Assembly: GCA_946699065.1 (NCBI GenBank)
Contig: CAMPDV010001082.1
Span: 1-64,000 of the forward strand
Length of the DNA stretch: 64,000 nucleotides
Reading direction: 5' to 3'
DNA from: Loxodes magnus
Taxonomy: Eukaryota > Ciliophora > Karyorelictea > Loxodida > Loxodidae
In this document: one piece after another, positions 25,641 through 37,879 of the stretch
How the letters are laid out: each line of letters starts with the position of its first letter
How positions within the stretch are numbered: position 1 is the stretch's first letter
Translations under genes and position numbers: made by a program
Notes under the pieces: model-generated
What the model saw: only the letters and a program-made list of their open reading frames with translations
What the model was told of the DNA's origin: nothing
Database searches by the model: none

Positions 25641-25975
25641 AATATAAGAATTATAATTAAAAAGATGGTGGGAGCTGAGATTGACCTTCTGAATCATACT
25701 TTCTGGTTTATAGCTAGAAACAAGTTCCTTTCCTGTCGCTGAGAAAGTCCCTGGTCAAAGTCAACCTTTGCAAGGGAACGCCTTCCTTTTGATTATCCAC
25801 TCCTGGTAGGGCTTGAAACCTGGCTGCCCATAGCGATGGAGCTCCCTGGCAGCTGCTTTTCGAAAGCAACAGGATATCCCCGTTATCCCATGGAGGGAGT
25901 GATGAGTCGTTAAACTGCAAGAAGTTGCAGTCCAAAAACTCTTTAAGTTGAAATTAATTAATATAAGAATTATAA
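25641..25975. mobile_element. SINE-like element 2, copy 1, with target-site duplication
   Basis: A GC-rich block of about 300 bp in AT-rich DNA, flanked by perfect 16-bp direct repeats AATATAAGAATTATAA (25641-25656 and 25960-25975). The body contains several hairpins, such as ACTGCAA-GAAG-TTGCAGT near the right end (25914-25931), GCTTT-TCG-AAAGC, and GGATA...TATCC. This suggests origin from a structured RNA. A second copy is at 59.1 kb with its own target duplication. Long direct repeats fit target-primed reverse transcription by a LINE. The open frame here is not a gene. Confidence 0.8.
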
Positions 25976-27080
25976 GGATTATTTTAATTAAATCATTTTT
26001 TGCTTTATATACCTCTAAAATAACTTCAATCTGACTAGCTTATCAAATTAGCTAAAGAAATGTTCTTATTATATTAAATAATTCTGATTCTTAGATATTT
26101 AAATGTTAATTTATTTTAACTCTTTTAATTGTTTTGCAGTTTAATGTTTATTATTAAAGCTAACATTAATTTATTTACAATAATACTCTTTAAGTTACTC
26201 TATGAAATAATTTATAAAAATAGATATAATATAGTATATTTAATTATTTCATATCAGAATCAAATTAAAAATAAGTATTTTATTTTATGTATAGTAGTTA
26301 AAAAATCATAAAAAGCCTAGAACTCTGTTAAGATGTTAATTTAATCAAAAATATATTTTCTTAAGTTTTATATTTTTAAATTCCTTTCTTACTTTTAAAA
26401 TTAGTTTTTAAATAAAAATAGCAGCATCAAAAAAAACCATATTTAGTATAATTTTACAAATTTATATTTATCTACAACAGAAGGTATAATTATGTAACTC
26501 TCATTCTTTTGTAAAGATTTAGAAGTAATTATCATGCAATTGATTGTGATTCTTTATCTTTTAATAATTTTTAAAGATAATATAAGATAAATTTTACTAT
26601 TATTCTATTTAAATTTGCTAAAAAGTAATAGCAATAGAAAATATTTTAAAGCTGTAAGATATGTATTTAATATTTTTGCTCTTATACATTAAATTATCTT
26701 TACTTTAGTGAAGCAAATCTTTTTCATACTAATTAAAGTATTAAATAGTTATTATTTAACTAAAACAATTAAAATCTTTTTCAAATAATCTTCTAAATAA
26801 TTTTTTTATGCTGTTCTTTAATATTAACATTTTATGCATATTAAATAAAAATAGATAAATATACTACTAAATTCAATTTTATCTTCTCTTTCCTAGTTAT
26901 CTAATGTATATTTACAACTTTGAGTACACCTATTTATACTAATTTTAAGATTAAAAGTATTATTATATTTTAAATAAGGATAAACATTTTTTAAATAGAA
27001 TCATCATTATGCATATGTAAATAAGAGTTTTTAGTATATCAAATTTTAAAAATTTTTAGATTGATCATTAATCATTAAAA
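25976..27080. other. AT-rich spacer
   Basis: No supported gene, motif or repeat seen. Confidence 0.45.
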
Positions 27081-27084
27081 TCAC

Positions 27085-27905
27085 TGTTCGCCTTCCGGCT
27101 TATTTGAAGTTTTAAATGTATAAAATTTCCTTTCCTTTATGTTCTGTCCTTGCATTACACTTTTTTCTTCACTTCTCTCTTTTATATAATCTGAGTTGAG
27201 AATTTTTTTCCAAATTTTTCCATTTCCCAATGGGAAGAATTCCATCGCTCGTTACTTCAGTTGCTATTAGTTAACATTTTTCCAGATATTTATTCTTATT
27301 TTTTTCTATTGGGTACATTTCCGTTAGAAATGTCAAGCGCTGTTGCAAATGAGCATTTTTTTCTTGCTCTAGGAAATGTTTTTTCCTGTTTCTCTATTTC
27401 CATTGGAGTTCCTTATAAAGGCTTCTACAGGTTTTCTACTATTAATTTGAGTCTTTAATCTAATTTTACTCAGTTTTTCTCGTCTTGCTCTTGCGTTATT
27501 AAAATATCATTCTCTAAATTTGCAATTTGCTAATAAACTCCAACTTAGCTCTTCGGTCTACCATATGGACTTCATCATCATCTTCATGATTTATCAAATC
27601 CTGATTTATTACAAACATCTCTTCCTTCTAAAATTTAATTTCTCTTCGAGTTTTTTATGTTTCTAATAAGTTGATAAATCAGTTGTTTCATCTACTAAGA
27701 GTTAATTTGCTCTATTTCAATATTGTCTAAATCAAAGATAAAAGGATCTATATTGAATTATTGTACTTTACCTTCTTCGTTTATTTTTTATTTTTTCGTT
27801 ATTACTTTTATCTATTCAGTTGAGTAGTCTCTTTTTTCAGTTTTTAATGGAAATGTTGAGAGTTGTGTTAGCTTTTCTGTTCTGAATTTTTATTTTAGTT
27901 CTTAC
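27085..27905 (-). pseudogene. LINE ORF1 (gag-like) relic D
   Basis: Clear DNA-level homologue of relic C (5.5-6.6 kb) in opposite orientation, lacking about the first 60 codons. It keeps HMVD, the helix QEQDEKN, TPMEIEKQEK and the C-terminal box FFPLGNGKIWKK near 27,210-27,240. Point changes and small indels relative to C are scattered and alter the frame around 27,500. The upstream (5') end is truncated, as expected from incomplete reverse transcription. Confidence 0.7.
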
Positions 27906-28633
27906 AGCTTAATGATTAGTATTCTATATAAGCAATGTAAATAATTATATATATTTATAAAATTTTAAGTTAAGTTAAGTTAAAAGGTGTAAAAATCTAG
28001 TTAAAGGATAAGTATTGAAAATTTAAATTATCTTTGTATAGTTAAGTGTTATAAAGTCTAAACTATCAAAATTAATGTGAATAGATGGATAAATATAAGT
28101 GAAAATAAATGAAAATATGATAAATATTTAGTTTTATAAGATATTATAGATTAAGAATTTATTCTTATAATATTAAAGAGTTTAATACTTTAATAGTTTA
28201 ATATAACATACTAATAACCATATTTATTAAATGAGATACTTCATATATAAGCCTTACTATATATTAAATCTAATATTAATTATAGGATATATTTTATTTT
28301 ACAAGCAATAAATCTTACTAAAATCCAAGTAATTGGCATACCAGCTCGAGAAGTAAGAAATTGCATAAAATCTCATATCTGATAATAACTAAACAGCATA
28401 GGCATACAAATTGTAATACATCTAACTAATTTGTATATTTTTTATATTTTTAAGTTAAAATTTTATTAATAATAAATAAATAATAAATATACTAGGAAAT
28501 ATACCTTTAATTCTTAAAAATGTTACAAATATTAAATTTAATTATTTCCTAAATTTTTAATTTTTAAGTAATTAAGTGGAGATTAAAGTAAAAGTTTAAA
28601 TATGATAAATATAGCATTATAGATATTAAAAAA

Positions 28634-29575
28634 ATGTTTGAAGGTTTCAAAGTCAGACTTCTATACCACCTCTTCCTAAGCCAAAAAGGAAGGGAGGAAG
28701 CAAGAAACCAAATCTTAATAATCTTAACAATCTTCTTTATCACAACCTTAACCAACACTGAACTTACAACTTGAAATCTAACAAAACAAACGAAAGCCAA
28801 CCTTGAAGAATATACACACGGAAACTCCAACCTCAAGCGAGAAACCGAGGAAACAGATGAAGTCTGTTCTCCACCAGGAGGTATCAGAGTTCAACCCTTC
28901 TGGCTAGATGAGCATGGAGTAGCTCATCAAAGTGGTACTGAACCTCCAGGAAGAGGTCAAGAGATTGAAAAAGGACAATGATATGCTGATGGCAAAGCTA
29001 GACCTAGCAGAAGGAATTGAATCAAGACTTATGTCCTAGGAAAGAGATCTTAACGCCTTTTGGAATATCTCACAAAGTCAGACTAACGAATCTAAAATTA
29101 GCTTAAGAAACAGACTGAACTGGATAATAGACTCGGAAAAGTAGAAGAGAAATTGTAAATTTTTAAGAAAGAGTAAAGCGAAACTGGAGCTATATAAATG
29201 GAAATCGAAGCCTAGAAAGAGCAAAACAAATCAAGGAAAATAATTAAAAATAAAAAAGAAATGTTTCTGCTTGGAAGCGTATGACATTTTTATCGGAAAT
29301 GTTAGAAATTCTAATATAAATAAAGAAACTATTAGATAAAAGAGCAACAAAAGAAAAAAAAAGAAGAAGCAAGAATGAAAAGAATGTATTGCAACCCGGA
29401 TGGTTCAATATACAAGATTAAGATGGAACCAAGGCAAGTTAAAGGATGGAAAACCTGGAAAAATCCGAGTTCCCAATCTCCCTAAAATTGGACGACCCGA
29501 ACTTTTATATTTAACAGAAGGGAGCATGAACTGCTGTATTCCTGACGGGGTTGGAAATCCCTAAAACGGAAAACT
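28634..29575 (+). pseudogene. LINE ORF1 (gag-like) relic E
   Basis: ATG 28634 gives MFEGFKV, parallel to the LINE head MVEGFKK. It carries GTEPPGRGQEIEKGQ, a helix (ELDNRLGKVEEKLQIFKKEQ), then IQMEIEAQKEQNK and a knuckle relic in which most Cys are gone (MFLLGSVWHFYRKC). The box CNPDGSIYKIKME lies near 29,400. It ends with an ATT-rich tail around 29,580, like the tail of the full LINE at 36.7 kb. Higher GC than its surroundings suggests a younger insertion than relics B or K. Confidence 0.7.
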
Positions 29576-29812
29576 TAAAATTAATATTATTATTATATAG
29601 CACTATAGCAAATTAACTATTATAGCAATTTAATTTATTTTATTTTTATCTATTTTCAAATTTGCCTAAAATTCTAAATTTTAATAATAGGAAGGGATTA
29701 AAAAGCATAAGTATGATATAGATAATAACTATAAATGCAATTTAAAGCAAGTATCTATATAAATTATATAATACATTTAATAATTAGATTTATTATATAT
29801 TTTTTTTAAAAA

Positions 29813-30315
29813 ACCGCCATAGTTGTTCGAAGGTGAACAACAAGGTCATCTTCATCAGAGGTTGGGGAAGTTAAGTACCCATAATCGACTTTATGTCTTC
29901 CTCTGCTTTGGTTTGACCTCGAGACATAAGATTCTTAGACCTTCGACACTGGCTTAGTTTAGATTTAATTCTGGAACGAAAAAGAAATAATATTGCGAGC
30001 TTCATCAGAGGTGGGGAATTTAAATACCCATAATTGACACATGTCGTCCTCTGTTTTGGCGATGCAATGAGACACAATCCTGCCATGTCCTTGGACCTCC
30101 AAAAAGTAGATAAGATTACGATTATTCTTAAATTATATCAGTATTGAACATTTTTATCAATACTGAATAATTATACCAGTATTGAACAAGGTCTACCAGT
30201 ATCTGATAATTTGATCAGTAACAAACATTCTTGTCAGTATGAACATTTTTTTAAAGAGCTGCGAGTCAATGAGAGTGCTACGCGCTCTATAATCAAATTT
30301 ATTTATTTATTTATA
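29813..30315 (+). mobile_element. SINE-like element 1, copy b, with duplicated head
   Basis: Same family as 19,841. The 5' hairpin head (ACCGCCATAGTTGTTCGAAG) and first body part occur at 29,813-29,995 in a diverged form. Then a second head fragment (CTTCATCAGAGGTGGGG) restarts near 30,002 and runs to the end. Six internal 19-21-bp units and the AGAGC...GCTCT tail are present. The double head could come from template switching or from insertion of one copy into another. Confidence 0.7.
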
Positions 30316-30985
30316 TATCTTTATCTATATTTCTAAGATACCATTAATAATTTAAAGCTTAGTTATTTATTTGTGAAGTAACTAATAAGAGTAATATAAA
30401 GTATATGCAGTTAGTTAAAGTTATTATATTATAGTTATATAAAGTTATAATATATAAATATATACATTAAGCAAAATAATTTATATATGAATATAGATAT
30501 TAAGACATAGTTCACTAATATTAGCTTTAAAACTTAGCTATTCTATATAATTTTAAGATATATAGATTGATTTAGGATCTATTTAATACTTTTCTTTTAC
30601 TATAAATAAATTTTAAGATACATTTAAAATTATATTGGTATAATTCATTATAGAATATCCAAAATCATAGAATAAGCATTTCTTTAGCTAAATATTAAAA
30701 TTACTTAGAAATTGCTATATAAATATTTTTATTTTATTATAATTTTAAACTATTTAATAATGGGACTCTATGGAAAATTTACAGACCCGCTTCCAACATG
30801 CCGTTTAATTTGGATTGGAACTGATTTGGAAACTATACAATTTTATATAGGAATTTCTTCCTATTAGCAAATCTCTTTAAGTTAACATAAAAATATCTAG
30901 TTTATCACAAGTGCTTCTGACTTTAAGGAGGAATAAAAAGAAAAAAGTAACAGTAAAATTTCATTTAAATGATTATTATAAAAAA

Positions 30986-31870
30986 ATGGTAGAAGGGTTC
31001 AAGAAAGGCTTTTATACCACCTCCTAAAAAGGGGAGAGAAAGTAAGAACCCTCATCTCTAACTAACACGTCTTCTTCCTAGAAATAATCTTCTTCTCAAA
31101 ACCTTCAATAATAATAGACTCAACTAGGAACTTCCAGATTAACTTAAAAGATGGTACAAAAGCGCCAAAAGGCTACCTCGATGACACCAACTGAAGAGGA
31201 AGGACCTAGAAAGGTGCTGGAGACGCAAGAAGCAGCAGCCGAGCGAGAGTTTGCGATGCCACAGTTCCAGGAAGAACAGGCATAAATTTTAGTCGCATTC
31301 TCTGACCTGAAGGAGGAAGTAAAGTGGCTACGATTAGAGAATAGAGCTCTAAAAAATCAAGTTACTGAGCTCAAGGAATGGAAAGAAAGCTTCTGGGAAG
31401 TCTACGATCGAGAGCAAAACACTTTCTTCAGGGAAATGGGATTGCTGAAGCAGAGAACAACTTTGCTTGAAGAGAACAGCAAGTAGCAACAGTAGACAAT
31501 TCAAGATCCAATGGACATGGAGGGAGCTATTAATTTACCGAGGAGTCCAGACAAGAAATGAATTAGGAATAAACCAAGATGTTTTGTATGCAAACAAACT
31601 GGACATAAATATAGACAATGTTAGAAATTGAAATTAATTATATAATAGTACTGGAATAGAAAATAATAAGAAAAATAATAGTACTAATATTAGGATAAGA
31701 TTAGACGAGAATTCTGTAACTAATTTTATCCGTCAGGAGGTCAAATCTACAAACCGAAGTGGTATACAATCTAAGGCGACTGAAGAAAGAGTCCTGAAGG
31801 AAGCTGGTTCCAGCCAGGTTATCAAACTGGTCCTGTGAACACGAGGTTGAAAGTCCTCCAAGTTCACTAA
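30986..31870 (+). CDS. LINE ORF1: coiled-coil, zinc-knuckle RNA-binding protein
   Basis: ATG 30986, uninterrupted to TAA 31868-31870 if UAA stops here (294 residues); otherwise the frame runs on. Order: head MVEGFKKGFYTTSQKGERKQ; Ser/Gln-rich linker; coiled coil (LKEEVKWLRLENRALKNQ); acidic box IQDPMDMEG; intact CCHC knuckle CFVCKQTGHKYRQC (31580-31621, C-x2-C-x4-H-x4-C); family box YPSGGQIYKPK. This is the best-preserved copy and the reference for the relics. It should coat LINE RNA in ribonucleoprotein particles. It is clearly GC-richer than ORF2 and flanks, which stands out here. Confidence 0.75.
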
Positions 31871-34800
31871 ACTCCAATTTAAACTTTTTAATTTAGTAAT
31901 GATTATTATAAAAAACAAACATTAAAAGCAATCATTCCAGTTAATAATTAGGAAAGGATTACATCCATAGAAGAAAACCCAAATGAACAAGTGGCTTAAT
32001 CGGTATAAAAAAACGACCAGATATGGGTTACATAATGGATAGGTGCTCCTAATTTAATACATACCTTGATACGAAATACAAATATCAAAGAATAAAACCA
32101 ACAGAAAATAAATAAGATAAAGTAATTTACGCAATCTTTGCTCATCTAAATTGAGAGCATGGGTAAAACAGAGCAAGAATATATATCAAACTAACAAGAA
32201 AAATTCTTATTGGATTAAAAAATGAAGAAGAAAATACAAAATTTAGGGAAAAACAAATATGAAAATATAAAAATTGGCTAATAACAATAGAGAAAAAAAA
32301 TAGAAGAATATAGCAATATTAAAACTACCCTATTTACTGGGCTTTATATATAAAAGCTAACCTTAATCTTATAGAAATACAACTAAAGAAATATGTAAAA
32401 GATTATGCATAAAAAATTAGAACAGTAAAAGGTAAAACCTGATTAAGTGAGAAGGTACAACTTATTTAGACTTACAAGCATTCTCATATATTTAAAAATC
32501 TGAGACTGATTAGATTTTGGATGAATAAAATTATTACTAAACCATAAATTCAAGAGAAAAAGCGAAAAAACATCCAAATGGCAACAAAGCACGACGAAGT
32601 AAAAGGAAATAAGCTATAGAAGAGATTGTCTTAAGGACATAGAAGCATAGTTAAATATGTTGCAACTTTAAATAAGAATCAATAAGCCCTTCTAATAAGA
32701 AGATGTGATAGTTTAGGAAGCTAAGGCTATGGAAGGAGAATAAAAGTAAAATTAAATTTAAAATTAACTTCGGATTCTAAAATAAAAAACTGTCCATAAA
32801 AGATTGAAATTATTTTAAAAGTAGATTACTTCTAGTACAAAATTAACAGAAAGATATCTTAATAAAAATTGAGAAAAGGTGATCAACTATTCAGCTCGAC
32901 AATAGAAGAGATTACAAGAAATATGAAAAAATAAATTGAAAGCATCTTAAAAATAATGAGAACGGAGAAATGAGTAAAAACTGATATATCTCTAAAAAAT
33001 TCAAAAATCAAACAAATGACAAATAATATAGAAAAAATTAGATAAAAAATATAAAAGCCAAAATTAGAGCAATTTTAATTTGAATTCTTAAAGAAAACCA
33101 TATAAAAAAAGAAAAAAATAAATTTAAAGTATTGAGGAATATCAAAAGGAAGAGAAATACAAATAAATAATATAAAAATAATTAAACATAGATACAATAA
33201 ACGTAAGAGGAATAAAATCAAATAAAGAAGAGCTGAATAAATATAGGTCAAAAAAATGATGTTATGAACATTTAAAAATTAATCTAGACTAAATCAAAGA
33301 GATGCCTTATATATTTAGATATAGGTCAATAATAAATCCAGAAACAGGTATAGTAAAGGAGTAGCCTTTTATCTAAAGGAATAATTTACATTAAAAACAA
33401 AAGAGCTGGAAATAGCTGATGTAGACAAAGTTATTTTATTCTTAGGAAGAAGAATAATAAGTATAATTCTAGACAAAGAGTTAGCTATAATAAATATGTT
33501 TGCACTAACATCGTCAGATATAGACTAAATAGAACTTTTTACGAATGTCTCAAATAATATATAATAGTAAAGGTATCTAGGTTATGATACTAGGAGACTC
33601 TAATGCTAATATATCACAATTCCTATCTTATGAAATGAATAATGAATGAGTACATCTTCTAAAATAAATGAGGGAATTCTTATTAGTACGTAAAGATACA
33701 TCTTAAGACCCAGCTTATATAGCAATATAAAGAAAATGTAGATTTAAAATATAATATTATAAAGTAAGCTAATATATAATCCCAATATACTTAATAAAAA
33801 ATTTTACTAATAGAGAACTACAGGAGATTATTAACCATCAAAATTGAAACTAAAAGATATTAATCAATGAAGAGAAAATCGGATATAAAAAAGACTGTTA
33901 TTTTAAAAGCAAAAAACAACAAAAAAAAGCCCTAATAATGAATCAAAAATAGATGAATAAGAAGTCAAAGAGTGTAAATGATGATAATTTCTATAGAAAA
34001 TGAAAGAATCGTATTGAAGAAGAAGTTAAGGAAATTTACGATATATAACCAATTAAAAAAAGAACATATTAATAAACAGTAGAAACTAAAAAACTAGCGA
34101 AATAATTAAGAAAATAAGCAAGACGAGTTAAATGGTTAATCAGATATAGACAAAAAAACATTAATCAGGAATTTAAGAAGAGATAAGATACTAAAAGATT
34201 TATGTCAACAAGAAAAAAAAGACAAGATAAATTAATTGAATTTCTATTTAGATAAATTAATCAAAAAACTCTAAATAAATTCTGAAAAGGACTTTAAAGA
34301 TGATTGAAAAAAAGAAAAAATACACCTTGAACTCTAATAGATGAGCAAGATATTTATAGATAAAAGAAAGCTGAGAGAAACCGTATTTAAATGGAAAAAG
34401 CAAGCAATCAGAAAATTAAAAAAAATAAGAATGCTATCTGGCCTCAAAAGAAGACATCAAAATTGTAGTTCATCATCACATCTAGACAGATAGGGGTTTA
34501 TTTATTCATATAATCAAAGATCTATTCTTTTAAGATGTGATTTAGCAGAAAAATAGGCCTATAATTCAAAGGATAATCTATTCTAACTTTTTTTTGTAGA
34601 AATTTAATTTAAAATATTTGATTTCACTTGGGATTAATCTTTGTTCAATTATTCTTTTCACTAATATTATTATCAATTTTTCTAATTTATCTCCTTCTGC
34701 TTTTTTAGTTCGTATTTGGATTTTGTCTAGTCCAATTTTTTTCTTTAGGCTAATTTCTTTATGCAATATGGCTTCAAGCAAGGCATATCTAGCTTATAGC

Positions 34801-36640
34801 GAATCTTCAATATAAGTACTGCATAAAACTGACTATATGAAAAATTAAGAAATGATATTAATATATACGGACATTCAGAAAGCATTTAACTCCATAATGA
34901 GAAAAAATATAATAGTCTTAAATGAAATTGGGGTACCTGAATAATTAATAATAGTTTTAGTGGAGATACAGAAAAGAAAACGTAAAACTAAAGTTAATAA
35001 TATGCTATCAGATAAATTTAAAGTAGAAAAATAGGGTAAAATAAGAAAATAATTGTTCTCCAAAACTATTTACATAATTATAAACATAAACTAAATAAAG
35101 TAAGACAAATGGCGGTAGAATAAACAAAAATATGAAAAATGAATAATACATAGCATATGCTGATAATATAGATTACTTATAAATCCTGATTAAATAAAAG
35201 AGATGATTGGGGTATTAGAGGAATGATTAAATAGTATAATATGTAAATAGTAAATAAGAAAAAATGAATTTTATGAAATAAGAAACAAATAAATTAAAAA
35301 AATGTGTAGAATATCAGTAGAAAGAGTGAACAAATACAAATACCTAGGGAGTTTAATATAAGAAAGCATCTCTTTTCAAGTATATTTAGAGTCGAGAATA
35401 ACGGAAAGCTAGAAACAAAGGCATGGATTTTAAATAAGTTAACAATAGAGAAGGAATAACTCCTTATAATGCATCAAGGATATAAAAGTCATTCTATAAT
35501 CAAATTTTTTGATATAGAAGTGAATGCATCCAGTTTATTGAAGAAATTATAGGTACTGAAACCCTTAAAAAATTGAAATAAATTAACGAAGAACATTGAG
35601 AGCCTTAATTGATAGTTCATTAGAAAAAAATTATTGATAAATCAAGATTGATCTCTGAATGAACTAATGTTTTAGTCATCAAGTAAAAATGAAAAATATT
35701 CGAAATTTATTCAAAAAAAAGTTATGGAAAAGATTAAATTAAAGGATTAGATTATTTCAGAAGATTAATGGAATAGACAAAAAGTTGAAAAAATTTAAAA
35801 AACACAATTGAGCATAATCTATAGAACGTATGTAAAACATAAACATCTACTTCTAATACTACAATAAATGGATGCTTTGAGACATCAAAGCGGCATCCAT
35901 CTATTTAAGATTTAATAAGCATAGAAAGAAAAAATTTAGGGAGCTGGAAGGGTGCTTAAGAAAAGGCTTCTGATTAGTAAATTTTACAGTAAAGAAGAAG
36001 ATGAGATTCAAATTACAAACATGTGTGAAGAATATAGAGAACAAAGAGATCAGTGCAGAAAAAATAATAAGAACTATATAATATAAATAAGCAGTGATTA
36101 TAATAAATAATTAAAGTTTAATTAATAGAAATAGCATGAGGAACCTACATTTTAGAACTTTGAATACGATGCTAAAAGATAGCTAAAGAGAATAAATTGA
36201 TCAAATAATAAAAGATTTCATAAAAGAAATATTGATCATAATCATAAAGACCAATGCAAGTAAAATTCTTCACTTGGTCAAAGAAATATGAAAGGATTAC
36301 AGGGCAGGTTCAAATAAGCATACATGGATCTAAAGGGAATTTATTAGAAATAAATAATAAAAATTATGCAAAGAATCGATCTCTTAATTTCTAAATAATA
36401 TAGAATATAATTGAGAAAGGCAAAAAAAGGCTAATAGATAGTATGGCAATAGAAAAATAGCAAAGGATTTATAGGAAATCTAAAAAAACAAAGAATTTAA
36501 CTAATATAAGAAGACTTAATAATAGAAATGGTTCAAATTTAGAATATAAAAAGATGATGAAAAGACTGGAAGAAGAAATAGAAGAATATGAAAATAAATA
36601 AAATTACAAGATAAAGCTAGAAGGAAATATGGAACTAGTT
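31871..36640 (+). pseudogene. LINE ORF2: AP-endonuclease and reverse transcriptase, frame-broken
   Basis: Endonuclease signals: INVRGIKSNKEEL (33,190-33,230) and ILGDSNAN (about 33,585-33,612), the usual '[IV]-x-G-D-[FS]-N' site. RT signals: TDIQKAFNSI (34,866-34,896), matching motif A 'D-x-x-K-A-F-D', and AYADNIDYL (35,150-35,175), where the second Asp of the YADD box is Asn. A basic C-terminal region follows to about 36,600. The frame switches repeatedly. Together with YADN this indicates a catalytically dead copy. Confidence 0.65.
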
Positions 36641-36690
36641 TGAGTATTTTATTAATAAACCGTAGCTAACCTATTGAAGGTAGAGTAACT

Positions 36691-37760
36691 TAAATTAATA
36701 ATAATAATTATTATATTATTAAAAATAATTATTCTTAAATTGCTAAATATAAGGGTTGGTTAACTAATTATTAATAGCTATTTTATAGGATTAAATTTTA
36801 TGACGATATAATCTTTCTGATTTATTTACATCTCATCATTTAAACTTTTTTAATTATTTCTTAATTTCTAAAATTATAAGTAATTATTTATATTTGCTTG
36901 ACATATAATAGGTTTAAAGTTATTTAAACAATTTTTTTCAAATACTTACCGAAATAATCTTGTAGAGAAAACTTGAGATTATTTTTTACGTCATTTTTTC
37001 CTTTGATAATTAAAATATATAACAAGTATTTAATTTTTTTAACTATTTTTTGTTGAACAAGCAATAAAAAATTTTGTAAATTGAATTTTTTGTTTAAATC
37101 AAAAGCTATAAAATAATCATTAATTTATTTTAACTACGTATGTGTATTTAAACTTAAAATTAAATAAACTACCTAAAATTCCTAAAAATGCTTTAAGCTT
37201 TACAAGAGTAATTAGACTAAGATATATGCTTGCATGATTATTATTAATTTTAGTTGGTTTATATTTTTGAAAATTTTTGCTATAGTTAAAAATAGCAATA
37301 CAGAATTTTACTTTATCTTCTATTATTTTTTTATTAATTTAAGAATAAAATTTACTATATCTAAAAATCTCCATGATCAATTAAAAAGAGTTTCAGTTGT
37401 AAACGAAAATTTCTTAATAAAGTATAAAGATTTTTTCTTTAAAAAAAGAATGCATAGCAGAGGTATAATCTAAAATTATAAGAAAGAATAAATAATAAAG
37501 AAATATCAAAATATACAGTCACTACAGATCACATATTTTCTATTTATATCATCATTTTCTTTTGCATTTATTTCTTTTACTTTAAGAATATTCCTACTAT
37601 TATCTTTAAATTTAATATTTAAATCATTTTATTCTTATTCAGTCCTATGCTTTATTGCTTCAGTTAAGCATCATCATTTCATCATTTATGCTTAATAACT
37701 ATTTCTGAAAAGTAATTTTTAACTTTAGCATTTTTACTAAAAAGCGTAAAGATAAACACA
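36691..37760. other. AT-rich spacer
   Basis: No supported gene. A frame around 37,234-37,473 without any stop-type codon has no family match; real genes here use many UAR codons, so I do not call it. Confidence 0.45.
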
Positions 37761-37879
37761 AATTTAAGACAAATGCTAATTTCTTATATATGCAAGCTAA
37801 AAGCATCTTAATACTCTTAAATAGTTAGCAACCAAAATGATTTTGATATATTAAATTCTTTAGTTTAATAATTAATAAA

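Larger units (their letters stand above)
30760..36690 (+). mobile_element. Near-complete LINE (APE-type non-LTR retrotransposon)
   Basis: A moderately GC-rich 5' region (from about 30,760) precedes ORF1 at 30986. An ORF2 region follows with an AP-endonuclease part and a reverse transcriptase, and the element ends in an AAT-rich tail near 36,690. The order ORF1 (coiled coil, zinc knuckle), endonuclease, RT, tail is that of L1/CR1-like elements. It is the only element in the window where ORF1 and ORF2 are still joined. No target duplication could be defined. Several frame changes in ORF2 suggest it is inactive. Confidence 0.75.

Noticed and set aside
25714..25935. 73-codon open frame inside the GC-rich block
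   Set aside because: It lies in SINE-like element 2, flanked by target duplications; the second copy has indels that break the frame.
25641..25975. Helitron interpretation (terminal hairpin near the right end)
   Set aside because: Both copies have 15-16-bp target-site duplications, which Helitrons do not make.
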